From: Obelidium mucronatum
Lineage: Eukaryota > Chytridiomycota > Chytridiomycetes > Chytridiales > Chytriomycetaceae
Reading direction: 5' to 3'
Assembly: GCA_025765595.1 (NCBI GenBank)
Contig: JAIVFH010000002.1
Span: 186,001 to 250,000 of the forward strand
DNA length: 64,000 bases
Shown here: piece by piece, positions 35,749 through 45,359 of the stretch
Layout of the letters: the number at the start of each line of letters is the position of its first letter
Numbering within the stretch: the stretch's first letter is position 1
Notes under the pieces: generated by a model
What the model saw: the letters and a program-made list of their open reading frames with translations, nothing else
Database searches by the model: none
Told to the model about the DNA's origin: nothing
Translations under genes and position numbers: made by a program

Positions 35749-36284
35749 TTATATGTAACAACTATTATTATTGTTGTTTAACTTCGCATTCCAAGCATGG
35801 AAATCGTCGTTTCCACCAATGAATTCGGCAGTTTTGAAGGCATTCGACTGGATTCTGCTGTAGATCGCCGTCTTGACAGCTTCGTATCCACACGAATGGG
35901 GAGGTGGTGTGTTTTCGAGCTGCCGCCCCTGTTAATTTCTAATCATGACACGAATCAGACGAGATAATATTCCTGAATAGAAGTCGATGATAAACCTTTT
36001 GCAGTGTCCATTTCCTTGAAGTTTGCCACTCATCCCGAGGCCATCCCTTCACAAATGCTTCTCCATATATGTTGTTCGTATCATCTGCTTTAATTTTTGC
36101 GGCCAGTTGGGCCGCCTTTTGGTAGTAGGGACATTGCGTAAACCCCTCAACAGTGAATGCACTGCTTGAATGAGGCCTCGTTTGGTCGAGACACAAGCGA
36201 GTACACTGACGTTGCAAAGTAGAATGCAAATAGGCCGACTACAGCGACAAGCACAACTCGGGCGGCGATTCGCGCAACACTCAT
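35749..36284 (-). CDS. Small membrane-anchored thioredoxin-fold protein (glutaredoxin-like, MDH1B N-domain type)
   Basis: Three exons (36284-36211, 36161-35996, 35928-35749) give 139 residues. A membrane segment or signal (RVVLVAVVGLFAFYFATAF) is followed by VEGFTQCPYYQKAAQLAAKI, a C-P-Y-Y site in place of CxxC, and near the end AFKTAEFIGGNDDFHAWNAKL, the FIGGxDDF loop of glutaredoxin-like folds. The same pairing (CPYYxKA.. then FIGGxxDF) is found in the N-terminal domain of MDH1B-type malate dehydrogenases; no dehydrogenase follows here. The tail is an Asn run. Function is unknown; a single-Cys redox or binding role is inferred. Confidence 0.6.
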
Positions 36285-36299
36285 ATTTTTTGGAAGTTA

Positions 36300-37036
36300 T
36301 TATTCACTACCCAGTTTTTCAACCACACGATCAAACACTTTGATGAACGCCGATGGCTCTTGTCCACCGCTTATAGGCAAATTCGTTCGCGATTAATGAA
36401 GAAGGGGACACCGCTTATCCCTGCAGACTGAACCTTGGCAACTGCTTCCAACGTTTCTGTGAGAAAAGATCGCCACCAACGATTTTCTCGCGAATAACGC
36501 CTTCATCGAGACCCGCAGCCTTTCCAGCTTCTGCCAATGTCTCGACATCAGCAATGTTCATTCCCCTCCTCAAAGTATGCCCGGTAAAGGGCATTAATAG
36601 CTTGATCTTGACTCTCCCGAGAAACAGTGCCAGCGTATTTAATCAACCGATGCGAATCGAGACTGTTTCCAATCAATTGGCCGTCACTGAAGGCAAAGTT
36701 GATGCCTACACTGGCACCAACGCTCCTGACGTGGACGTTCATTTGATCGAATCGAGATTTCCCGAATTTGTTGTAGTAGTGCTCGAGTCTTGGAATCCCG
36801 CTCTTTGGAAGGGTGCTATCAAGTTGGAAGGGCTCATACGAGATTTGAAAGTCTACTTGATTGCCCTTGACTTGTTTGTACTATCGATGGGGGCGAGTTA
36901 GTTGAAATGCAAGCACTGCCCCTAGATTTCAGCATCATACCTGGGCGATTGCCGCTTCAAATCGCTTCTTGCCGATGTAGCACCAGGGGCACAATGTGTC
37001 AGTGACAATCGTTACAGGGATCTTCACAGCAGCCAT
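36300..37036 (-). pseudogene. DsbA/FrnE-like oxidoreductase, copy A, with several frameshifts
   Basis: The start is normal: MAAVKIPVTIVTDTLCPWCY carries the CxxC active site, and exon 1 joins by a good intron to VDFQISYEPFQLDSTLP and GNSLDSHRLIKYAGT. At the GGGG run near 36563 the frame shifts by one base; the next part, NIADVETLAEAGKAAGLDEG, resumes in another frame. Two more shifts are needed (near 36465 and 36390) to reach ISGGQEPSAFIKVFDRVVEK. With three breaks I call it a pseudogene, although sequence errors cannot be excluded. The family (2-hydroxychromene-2-carboxylate isomerase/FrnE type) acts on glutathione or disulfide chemistry. The intact-frame part resembles copy B closely. Confidence 0.65.
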
Positions 37037-37120
37037 TTGGAATCTTCAAATGTAGTCTTCGGTTTTTTATACTTCTTTTTATGATTTCGAATGTAAACAC
37101 ACGCAATTCCAACCATGGAA

Positions 37121-37923
37121 TTACAAACACTTCTCAAATACATGCACAAACGTGGACGGATCTTCTGCCCCGCTTATCTCATACCCATCACCAATCGTAA
37201 AGTGAGGGACACCCCGAACCCCTCTACCCCTCACTTTTTCAACAGCACCCAACGTTTCCTCCAGCATAAGGTTTCCATTGAAAATTTCGTCCCTCACAAT
37301 CTTTTCGTCGATACCAGCCACCTTCCCTGCCTCCACAAGCGTCTCAACATCACCAAGACTTTTCTCCTCTTCAAAATACGCTTTATAAAGCGCATTGACG
37401 AGAATATTTTGGACTTGCGTAACCATTGGGAAGTGTTCCAGCAAAACGAATCAACCGGTGAGAATCAAGACTATTTCCGATCGTCCCGCCATACGAGAAT
37501 TGGATTCCTTCAACAGAGCCAACCTGCTTCATGTATGGAATCATCTGCTCTGTTCGCGCTTGTCCAAACTTTCGATAATAGTGCTCCATCTTGGGTTTGC
37601 CGGTTTTGGGAAGTGTTGAGTCCAGCTGATTTGGGAATAGGGTTGTTCAGCAAGAGGGGGGGGTTTTTTTTTTTAGTTCAAACTTGCATCTGGCTCTTTC
37701 CTCAATCCATATTCTTACTTGGTATGGCTCGTAGGTTATCTGGAAGTCCACTTGATCCCCCTTTGTTTGTTTGAACTGTTTTTGTTTTGTAAAACGGGGT
37801 CATTTGATTGATACATCGTACAGCGCCGCTTACATTTGCAACGGCTCTCTCAAATCTCTTCTTGCCGATATAGCACCATGGGCATAACGTGTCTGTTACT
37901 ATTGTAACTGGGATGAGTTTCAT
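37121..37923 (-). CDS. DsbA/FrnE-like thioredoxin-fold oxidoreductase, copy B, one suspected indel
   Basis: Exons 37923-37834, 37775-37719 and 37625-37121 encode about 217 residues. Start MKLIPVTIVTDTLCPWCYIG with the CxxC site; an in-frame ATG 54 bp upstream is possible. VDFQITYEPYQLDSTLPKTG, YGGTIGNSLDSHRLIRFAGT, then ILVNALYKAYFEE, SLGDVETLVEAGKVAGIDEK and GVPHFTIGDGYEISGAEDP follow the family order. The last exon is one base too long: between FAGTLP and VTQVQNILV (about 37430, a CCC run) the frame changes by +1. One homopolymer error would restore it; otherwise it is a recent pseudogene. Sister of the broken copy A just downstream on the same strand. Confidence 0.7.
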
Positions 37924-38352
37924 ATGCTTGTTGTAATTTTGGAGTGATTTGAAATTGTATGGTGTCATTTTTGGCATTGTAAACTGATCGCGTCAACGCG
38001 GCAGCGCAGTTTTTGGAGATTGGCAGTGTTTTGTGCGGCGTGCAGTCTGTGGCAGCAGGTTTCCCTCTGGCCTTTCTTTCAAGTCTTGGAAAGTTTGAAC
38101 TGCTGATGAACAAAAAAAAACCAACAAAAGCCTTACTAGGATACTATCATCATCATTTAATTCCGGCCGAGATTGTTTTTCTTGATTGCATTTTGTCAAG
38201 GTCAACTCCAGGAAAATCCATTGAAAAAGAAAATAGACGTCTCACGGATAAGATATGGCAAGGGGTTGTGCTGTTATGTGTTTGTTATATTATCTGAAGG
38301 GTTGGTTTTTGTTCAAGCGTTTTGAAACATTATTGTCATTTTTGTGATTCTT

Positions 38353-38421
38353 CACTATACGTATACTATACTATACACAATACGTATACTATACTGTACA
38401 CTATACGTATACTATACTGTA
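38353..38421. repeat. Three tandem copies of a 23-bp TA-rich unit
   Basis: Units at 38353-38375, 38376-38398 and 38399-38421 share CACTATACGTATACTATACT and differ at one or two bases. Each holds the palindrome TATACGTATA. They lie about 70 bp upstream of the unknown gene at 38491, and related TATAC motifs continue to 38475, so they may overlap its promoter. Confidence 0.9.
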
Positions 38422-38490
38422 TAATTCAAACACTATACATGTGTAATTTGTATATCAAAATCTACTATACACGTATAAGGAAGATCCCTA

Positions 38491-39609
38491 ATGCCAACAG
38501 CACACACCCACCAATCAAGTGTAAATATATCCAACACAGCAATCACAGCAGCTTCCGCAGATCCAAAAAACGAAGACGACGAAGATTGTGATCTTGATTC
38601 GAGAATATTCTCACATGTCCAACACCTCGCCTCACTGGAAACCAACCCCCCGAGATCGAAAAAATCATCAACTCGAACCAGCGGAGTGAGCGCGGCAAGT
38701 TCAACTGAAAGTCAAGTTTTGATTGGGACGTTGGAGCTACGAGAGACTGCCCATCGCGTGCGACAAAAGAGGGCTCTTGAAAACGAGACAAGATCTGAGA
38801 GAGTTGAGTTTTTGACTCAACCAACGCGTTTGGGTTCTTTGCAAATCGAATCTGGCTGGATCAAACTTCCTGAGCGGGATGGCGGTGAATCTGCGACTGT
38901 CACTGATCACAGCAGCGAGTCTACTGGTTCCTCCCTGACGGTGTCAAAGTTGCATTCACGGGCTGCCTCAATCTCATCAGCGCACGAAGAGAATAATGAC
39001 GTTATGCCAAATGGCAGTTTGCTGAGAGATCGGCGGTGTGCAAGTCCCGCTTCAACAACGCACACATCTGACGCTGGTCTTCAAAATCAAATCACACTAC
39101 CAGATAAAAATACGGAATCCATTGCAAGTCAACCGAAAACCACGCGAAAGGCTTCTATTCCCTCGCACTGTATTCTTCCGCCTCATAACGTGACAAACTC
39201 GGTCCCAACAAACTTCAAACAATCTACTCTGGTTTCAATAGATCCAGTCGCCGTCTCACCAAGACATGAGCAGCAAAAAGCGCGACTGGATGTCAAAGGT
39301 TTTCACTTCGAGCCGATCCCTGTCATCGAGAAACTCGCCGAGAAACGAGTAAAAACCAAGTCAGTAGCGAACTCAGTTCGTCACATGAACCTTCCCATTG
39401 AGTTCGAATTGACCAGCAAAACTTGGGAATCAATTTCTCCAAACAAATCGCGAAAGCGAAAGGTTTCGCAGTTGGGTGAAAATCGAAGTGTGCGTCAAAA
39501 GATGGAAGAGAGTCACGTTGACATTCAGACGAGCCAAAGCCACTGGATTTCAAATGCATTGACAAGCGCAGCCGTGGCATGTTGGAATATACTTGCGGGA
39601 AAAAAATGA
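38491..39609 (+). CDS. Unknown Ser/Thr-rich protein, probably nuclear
   Basis: Single-exon frame of 372 residues; no family recognised. Most of the chain is polar and disordered-looking, rich in Ser, Thr, Glu and Arg. An ordered-looking block RVEFLTQPTRLGSLQIESGW is near 110-130. Near 310-335 NKSRKRKVSQLGENRSVRQK looks like a nuclear localisation signal. The C terminus (SNALTSAAVACWNILAGKK) may form an amphipathic helix. Length, absence of repeats and normal base composition support a real gene. Its promoter side carries the 23-bp repeats; it converges with the nucleoside hydrolase copy 2, whose stop is 110 bp away. Confidence 0.6.
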   Translation: MPTAHTHQSSVNISNTAITAASADPKNEDDEDCDLDSRIFSHVQHLASLETNPPRSKKSSTRTSGVSAASSTESQVLIGTLELRETAHRVRQKRALENETRSERVEFLTQPTRLGSLQIESGWIKLPERDGGESATVTDHSSESTGSSLTVSKLHSRAASISSAHEENNDVMPNGSLLRDRRCASPASTTHTSDAGLQNQITLPDKNTESIASQPKTTRKASIPSHCILPPHNVTNSVPTNFKQSTLVSIDPVAVSPRHEQQKARLDVKGFHFEPIPVIEKLAEKRVKTKSVANSVRHMNLPIEFELTSKTWESISPNKSRKRKVSQLGENRSVRQKMEESHVDIQTSQSHWISNALTSAAVACWNILAGKK

Positions 39610-39719
39610 AAATGACTTCAAAAACCGACCGTTTATTTAAGAAATGAGGCAGGTAAAAACAAATAGAAGCAGCCAATAAAAAGAATTAGGATTGCCACGA
39701 ATAGTTGGAATTAAGCAAA

Positions 39720-40957
39720 TCACAAGACTTTAACCAGCGCTTGAAGAATTGGATTTTGAGCAGCTGTTGCGGAGACAGCAGCCTTCTTTGCAATAGTCAC
39801 GCTAGCACCTTTAGAACCAGCGGGAAGACGGGTGAATGCTCCGTCGGTAGTGAAATCCCCACCACATTGTTGGGAAAGGCGCACATTTGTTTCATAACTG
39901 GCAACTCCCACATTCATCAAAACAGCCAAAGCCTGAGGGTCCCACAGACTGTAGGAAGCATAAAATGCATCGTAACCACCGTAAGGTGAGACCTGTAGCT
40001 CCAACAAGTCATTGACGAACTTGGATCCAAAGGACTTGCTTTTACTCAAAGCGGTAAAGATGGACTTGTCGAGAACAACTTGGTTCGTAAAGTCCAGTGG
40101 CACAAGGGTCAAACTGACATTTGGGTTGGCAAGAAGTTCTTGTCCGGCAACGCAATCCAAGTATGCGTTGAATTCAGCTTTCGTGTTTGTGGGAACAGTG
40201 TAGAGGTTTCCTGGGACATCAAGCGCTCCTGCCATCCATACGATGCGTTCAACTTTCTTGGCGTACTCAGGATAGGCGCGAAAGAGGAGGGTGACATCGG
40301 TTGCAGTACCAGTGATGAGAATGGTTGGTTTCAAGCCAGTTTCAGTGATCGTCTTGTCGATCCAATTCTTCAAGTGATCCTCAATTAAACCGGGGTTGGC
40401 TGCATTTCGCCACTGTCTTTGGGTTCTTTCCAAGCGTTGCACAAGCCCAAACATAAGGTCAGCATCAAGGATTCCACCAGCTCCAGCAGGAACAGAGTTC
40501 TGGTAGAGTGAGCCGTTTCCATACTTGAGATCAGTCAAGGATTGGCATGGACCGACTGCGACCGGAATCTTGTCCTTTGGTCTGAAAGTGTCGGCAAGAT
40601 CTGCCAAGGTTTGTCCTTGCGAACCATGACCCCAAGCAATTCCAGAAACGGAGAGGCCTCTGACATCAAGGGATGGAGTTCGCAGAGCTTGAATAACTGC
40701 AATGATGTCGTCATTGTCTGCATCCCTGTAGTTTTTGAGTTGTTAGCGGCTTGAAAGTTGAAGTTGAAGAAGGGATGGAATACAACTTACATATCGATGA
40801 TAATAGGTGTTCGCTTTCCGTTGTATTTGGCTGGAGGCTCAATGTAGGTTCCTCTACAAAGCTCGCGCTCTGTTGGATATGCTTCTGATCTGAGAAACAG
40901 AGTGCAGAGGACAGCAATGACAGCAAAGAAAGAAGGGGCTGAAGTATGAGGAAGCAT
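39720..40957 (-). CDS. Secreted inosine-uridine-type nucleoside hydrolase family protein, copy 2
   Basis: Two exons (40957-40791, 40725-39720) give 390 residues with the intron at the same codon as copy 1 (IIIDM-DADNDD). The signal peptide and linker (SAPSFFAVIAVLCTLFLRSEA, then RELCRGTYIEPPAKYNGKR) are unlike copy 1, while the catalytic part is nearly the same: DMDADNDDIIAV, VGPCQSLTDLKYGNGSLYQN, LITGTATDVTLLFRAYP and SLWDPQALAVL. The mature cores differ at scattered residues, mostly in the last third (DKSIFTALSKSKSFGSKF versus DSTIFSSLAASQSFASTF). Both probably cleave external nucleosides. The pattern suggests a duplicated core with a replaced N terminus. Confidence 0.85.
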
Positions 40958-41242
40958 CTTTTCCAAAATAAGTGTGAAAGGAATTGAAGGATTAGAAGGC
41001 GGCTATTTATACTTGGGTCAAGCCCAGATTTTTCTTCCAGCCCAGCGTGCCTTCAGACACAGTTCTGACTCTTAGTTATAGAAAAGGAGAACGCTTGTTT
41101 GATGCTTAGACGAAGGAATCATTCAAAGTTTTTGCTTATAGGAATAGGCTGTGGCCAGTGTGTGATGTGGAGTGAAAACTGTGTTGAATGTGTGTTAGAC
41201 ACATTATAGACAACGTGATACAAAAATCGACTAAAATAGCCT

Positions 41243-41923
41243 TCAATTTATTGACAAGAGCTTTTGCGAAAATGTTTGCCTGTAGAAGGCGTGGATGGCG
41301 GAACATGCTTCTTTAGCAACTGCCGTTGCTTGCTTAAACACGGCCTCCGAGTATATTCCCTCAGACACGACTTCCACCAAGCAGTCGTCGGCGTTGTTGA
41401 ATACAAAGGTGTGGACAGAAGTGGCGGCATCGACTTCGGCGTCGTCGGGATCGAGACAGATGGCGCCATCGGGCGCGACGGCCACGTGCACGGCGGCGAG
41501 CAGCGCGGCGAGGGGCACGGCGGCGTCGAGCAGCGCCAGACACGCGGCGTTGACGGCGGCGGCGAGCGAGGCGGCGGCGGCGGCAGTCGGCTGCAGCGTC
41601 ACGGCGACGGCGGCGCGCGGAAACAGCGCGCGCGCAACGACGCGCTCGCAGCAGCGCCGCACGAGAAGCTCCGCCAGCCGCTCGCCGGGCCCCGCCGCAC
41701 CGCCGCCGCCGCGCCCGGCGCTCACCCGCACCGCCGCCAAGCCGCTGCCGCCGTCGGCCGCCGCGTCGCGCCCGCGCCCCTCCGCCGGCCCAAACACGCC
41801 GCACACCACCCCCGCCCCGCCGAACGCAAACCGCGCCGACCCGTCGCTGCGGCTGAGCAGGCTGACGCTGGCCGACAGCGGCCGCATCTGCAGAAGCTCC
41901 GTGCGTCCATCGCTGCGCTTCAT
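41243..41923 (-). CDS. RRP46: RRP46/EXOSC5-like RNase PH-fold exosome subunit
   Basis: Single exon, 226 residues, from MKRSDGRTELLQMRPLSASV, the standard RNase PH opening (R.DGR....R). GSARFAFGGAGVVCGVFGPA corresponds to the G(s/d)a.v..G.t.v...v.GP strand; AVNAACLALLDAAVPL and VAPDGAICLDPDDAEVDAA are the next conserved blocks. Catalytic residues of bacterial RNase PH are not kept, as in the eukaryotic ring. Role: structural subunit of the exosome core for 3' RNA processing. About 190 codons are over 70 percent GC and Ala-rich, while the last 55 (from HTFVFNNADD) have ordinary composition. Confidence 0.85.
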   Translation of the reverse strand: MKRSDGRTELLQMRPLSASVSLLSRSDGSARFAFGGAGVVCGVFGPAEGRGRDAAADGGSGLAAVRVSAGRGGGGAAGPGERLAELLVRRCCERVVARALFPRAAVAVTLQPTAAAAASLAAAVNAACLALLDAAVPLAALLAAVHVAVAPDGAICLDPDDAEVDAATSVHTFVFNNADDCLVEVVSEGIYSEAVFKQATAVAKEACSAIHAFYRQTFSQKLLSIN

Positions 41924-41936
41924 TTCTTTCTTTCTT

Positions 41937-41975
<39 letters not shown>
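41924..41975. repeat. Poly-T / CTTT low-complexity tract
   Basis: Begins as CTTT units directly before the RRP46 start codon and runs into about 30 consecutive T. On the minus strand it is the poly-A/GAAA leader just 5' of the RRP46 ATG. It lies 19 bp from the CYC3 stop, so it also occupies that gene's 3' region. Confidence 0.9.
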
Positions 41976-41977
<2 letters not shown>

Positions 41978-41993
41978 TATTTATTTGCAGTCA

Positions 41994-42702
41994 TCAAAAC
42001 AAATCAGAAAGCATTTTACGCGCTCGATCAAACGCTCCGCTAAATGTCAGTGCCGGTCGAACGTCCAAAAAGAAGCTGATGCCAGGTCCCGCATGGTTTC
42101 CCCCATAAAAGTCAATCACATACCGCACCTCCTGCCCACAACGATCCACGTACCAATCATGCCTATCAAATGGCAGTCTGTACCCAAATAAATTCAAAAG
42201 ACGCGCTTTCGGTGTATACTCTCGTGGCTTTCCAATAAACTTTAGGAGTTTGGGCTGTCCGCACGTCGTCTTGTGCATTCCTTCCCATTCCATAATCTTG
42301 CGCCAGCATTCTTCGTTTACTACATTGTGGATCGGAACCACAGTGTGCATGTCTGCTTCATGGGCATCCCAGTTTTTCCGCTTCATTGCCTAACATCGTC
42401 ATCAGTGTTATAAATCACTCTATCTGGCACTGTCTGCTCACGTTGAAGAACATCTGCTCCGAGGGATAGACCCAGTACTTTCCCTCGTGTTTGCCTCCCA
42501 TTGGAATCGTCGATACTTCACGCTCAGTAGCCAAGGGCTCCTTCTGACCCACTGCAGGTTTCTGGTTTGGCGTCAACGGCATATTGTTGAGCGGGTTGTC
42601 GCTGTTTGGCGACTGCATCGTAACCGCTGGATCGTTGTCTGCATGGTACGGACACGACGTTGCATCGAGCGGCACTGGTGGATGTCCTTCAGGAAGACTC
42701 AT
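41994..42702 (-). CDS. CYC3: Holocytochrome c synthase (cytochrome c heme lyase)
   Basis: Two exons (42702-42442, 42389-41994) give 218 residues. A Cys-Pro heme-regulatory motif (ATSCPYHAD) is near the N terminus, then NNMPLTPNQKP, STIPMGGKHEGKYWVYPSEQMFFNAMKRKNW, the axial-His segment MHTVVPIHNVVNEECWRKIMEWE, and RLPFDRHDWYVDRCGQEVRYVIDFY. This is the complete family pattern. Reaction: covalent attachment of heme to the CxxCH of apocytochrome c (or c1) in the mitochondrial intermembrane space. The upstream gene on the other strand, uL30m, starts 43 bp away, so the two share a very short promoter. Confidence 0.96.
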
Positions 42703-42745
42703 CTGTTATTTATTGTTTCTGTCTTCTCTTTTTTTTGTTGAAATC

Positions 42746-43448
42746 ATGTTCAGATCCAGTACCCTCCTCTATCCGCGCTACCCTCGCTTCTCCACACCAA
42801 CAATCACACCCCATGCCCCTCCGACGAAAGATATGCTGGCTAAAGCCAATGCCGTCAAGGAGTCTAAGCCAGTGATCCAAGTGCCTGCCGCTTCATCAAC
42901 AAAACAGGCCAACAAATCTCCAACTCCACCCACCCAAAAGAACAAAGTAAAGCACCATCTTACTACAACTCAAACGGCTATTCCGCTGCCCACCACGTTC
43001 TCGAGTCCTTCCATGACTCCAGCAATCTATCGCAACCTTTTCAAACTCTCACCCACTGGAAAACCATACGCGGATCCAACGCCTCTCCCAATATCCGAAA
43101 CCAACAAATATCCATTCAAATATTATCAGATTTCGTTGAGGCGTGGATTGTACGGAATCGAGAAGGATGTCAAGAAGTGCGTCAATGCTTTGGGTCTGCA
43201 TGGTCGTCATGAAGTTGTTTGGAGGGCCGTCAATCCTCACAATGCTGGTTTGATTCTGAAGGCATGTTAATCCTTGGTTTTTGTTTATTCGGTTAAAATG
43301 TTGGCTCACTCACATTCAACAAATATATAGATTCGTGAATTAATCACAGTGGAGCTTGGTTAATGAAGTACCGGTGTTGACTCAAAGACCTCGCGCTGTA
43401 AAGGGATACACGAAAGTGGGATCTGGGCTATTAAATCCTCTGCTCTGA
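42746..43448 (+). CDS. Mitochondrial ribosomal protein uL30m, one suspected indel
   Basis: Exon 1 (42746-43261) encodes a basic presequence (MFRSSTLLYPRYPRFSTPTI), a Pro/Thr-rich linker and the L30 core: YYQISLRRGLYGIEKDVKKC, VNALGLHGRHEVVWRAVNP, AGLILK. Exon 2 (43331-43448) continues IRELITVEL then, one base later, VNEVPVLTQRPRAVKGYTK and stops after GLLNPLL. The first intron begins with GC (AAG|GCATGT) and ends TATAG, so it would be a GC-AG intron. The extra base is in a GG pair at 43358-43359. With it corrected, the protein is about 211 residues. Role: large-subunit protein of the mitoribosome. Confidence 0.8.
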
Positions 43449-43507
43449 ATTTGAGAGAAAATAATAATAAAAGGGTCGATGATGAGGGGGCGACATATTT
43501 TTATTGA

Positions 43508-44582
43508 TCAGAGTTTCCCCACAACAACTCGGTCTTTTCCAGCCATATCCTTCCAGACTTCAGTTGCGACAAATCCATGCCTGCATCAGAATATCTTGAA
43601 CTGGATAAGCCTGGTTTCCTCCAATCTCAAGAAATACGCGTTCCCGAGCTTCGGCACCCGTCGGGACACATCTCTTCAGCAACTTGATAGCCAGTCTTGC
43701 GATGACGTCATAAAACCCCAACCCATCGGCTCCAGCACCCAACAGCGCCTTTTGATCCTCCCAATCCTTCACGCTTTGATCCAATTCAACGTATTCATGG
43801 TGTGGAATATATGGCGGATTCGAGACAATATAATCGATCCCTCCTCCTTTTAATGGATGGGAGGATGGAAAGGATGTTTCAAACAGTTGCAATATCCCTG
43901 ATGGAGACACATCCTTCCCCATCAAATCAATCTGCTGAAACGAAACGCGATCCCATCCAATGCCGTTCCTCCTTGCATTGATTTGCGAGAGTTGAATCGC
44001 TCTTTTGTCAACATCCAAACCCAACACTCTGCAAGGATTCTTTGTAAAAGCTGAACCACGAGTTTGAGTTCCAAGATGCCGAGCAAGTGTGAGAGAGATA
44101 CAACCAGTTCCAGAACACATGTCGATAATGTTTAAAGGCTCTAGTGATGACGTCTTGGTCAAGTGTTTGTTGCGGATTGTATCTACAACTCGTATACTCC
44201 ATTCCTCCGTTTCCCATCGCGGAATTAGCGTTGGACGTCGCAGTTTTATGTCTAATTCTGCGAATGGTTGTGTACCCAGAATATATTGCAGTGGTTTATG
44301 CAGTCGTGCCCGTTGGTAAACCCATACTGACAGCTTCTGGTGCGATGCAGGAGAAAGAACGTCCAAGGTTTGAGATAGAAGAGAAAATCGGGATTTGTTG
44401 GCGAGTCGAAGCGACGGTTGGAGTAAAGGCAAGGTGTGGTATGTGTCGTCAAGTGTACTTGTTTTTGATGTTGACAGCTTTGAGATTAACCATTTCATCT
44501 CCCATAGAGCTTCTTCAATGGTTGCTGTTTCTTTCGAATCAAGAAGCTGTCGGCCAAGGTTTCGCAGAAGTCTCGCCGCCAT
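43508..44582 (-). CDS. MTQ1: HemK/PrmC-type protein N5-glutamine methyltransferase, mitochondrial MTQ1-like, one suspected indel
   Basis: About 358 residues from the ATG at 44582 (MAARLLRNLGRQLLDS). The PrmC layout is clear: N-terminal helical part with SVWVYQRARLHKPLQYILGT and LIPRWETEEW, the SAM loop NIIDMCSGTGCISLTLAR, VLGLDVDKRAIQLSQINA, the catalytic YIVSNPPYIP (NPPY), and LFLEIGGNQAYPVQDILMQ. The ending HGFVATEVWKDMAGKDRVVVG is typical but lies in another frame: one base too many in the GG pair near 43580-43581. Known reaction: methylation of the GGQ glutamine of class I release factors; the mitochondrial form acts on mtRF1. Convergent with uL30m, 59 bp apart. Confidence 0.85.
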
Positions 44583-44743
44583 ATACAAATTTAACAGTCA
44601 CTAATTATTAACTATTATTTAACATCATGTATAAGATTAAATGAAATAGTAGAATAATGCTTCAATGATGGTATTTTATTGCTTAAATATGAAAAAAAAA
44701 CACGTGGAAACAGTCACGAATGTACAAAAAGGTGCAGAATCTT

Positions 44744-45211
44744 TCACATTGCAACAGAGTTACGAATGGCACGTGCCCGCCATTGTGATCGCGTGAGTCC
44801 GTCGTGAGAAGAATACTTTGCCTTGCAAGTCCGGCAACTGCAAGTATTGTACAACGTTACTTGAGTGTCCATCTTCCAGTGCATTTGAAGAATGAAAGTT
44901 TCTGCTTCTTTACTGGTTCCAAACAGTCTTGCAATATCAACGTCAACCCAGTCACTTTCCGCCAGTTCTTTGATTTCACGCCTTGAAAGTCCTTCCAAAA
45001 CGATATCCCTTTTAATTCCGCCGGACAAAAACAATGCAGCTGCTTTGGCTTGTGCTACCTTGGCGAGGGCTGCATTTCGCGTCATTCCTTGAGGCCAAAT
45101 AAAGTAAACCCCGATATCGTACTCGTATTTTTCTCGAGCCCACCGAATTGTCGCGTTCGTGCCGATTTTGTAACCTTGAGATTTTCTCAGGGTAACTCCT
45201 TCGCGGAGCAT
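44744..45211 (-). CDS. Unknown small protein
   Basis: Single exon, 155 residues, family not recognised. Visible features: a basic N-terminal third (TLRKSQGYKIGTNATIRWAR), a helical Ala-rich middle (RNAALAKVAQAKAAALFLSG), an acidic stretch ELAESDWVDVDIARLFG, and near the C terminus three Cys in NTCSCRTCKAKY, which could bind a metal if partnered. No signal peptide or membrane segment. It sits between the PrmC-like gene and the 3' end of SMC1, on the same strand. Composition is like its neighbours. Likely a real gene because of length and codon structure, but it could be lineage-specific. Confidence 0.5.
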   Translation of the reverse strand: MLREGVTLRKSQGYKIGTNATIRWAREKYEYDIGVYFIWPQGMTRNAALAKVAQAKAAALFLSGGIKRDIVLEGLSRREIKELAESDWVDVDIARLFGTSKEAETFILQMHWKMDTQVTLYNTCSCRTCKAKYSSHDGLTRSQWRARAIRNSVAM

Positions 45212-45359
45212 CTTTCTGGATCACTTCTGAGTGACACAAATCAATGTCGCACTTTATATGTACTGAATGGTTAGTCCGCGAAAGTGGTCAAGTCACTGAA
45301 CAATTATTTTCAAAAACAAGCCTACACTAATAAAGCAAAACAACTTTCTCGCTCAATAA

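Noticed and set aside
37115..37774. 219-codon + strand frame
   Set aside because: Antisense to DsbA-like copy B, which has the CPWC site and conserved blocks.
41295..42191. 298-codon + strand frame across RRP46 and CYC3
   Set aside because: Passes through a poly-T tract as poly-Phe and is antisense to two well-supported genes.
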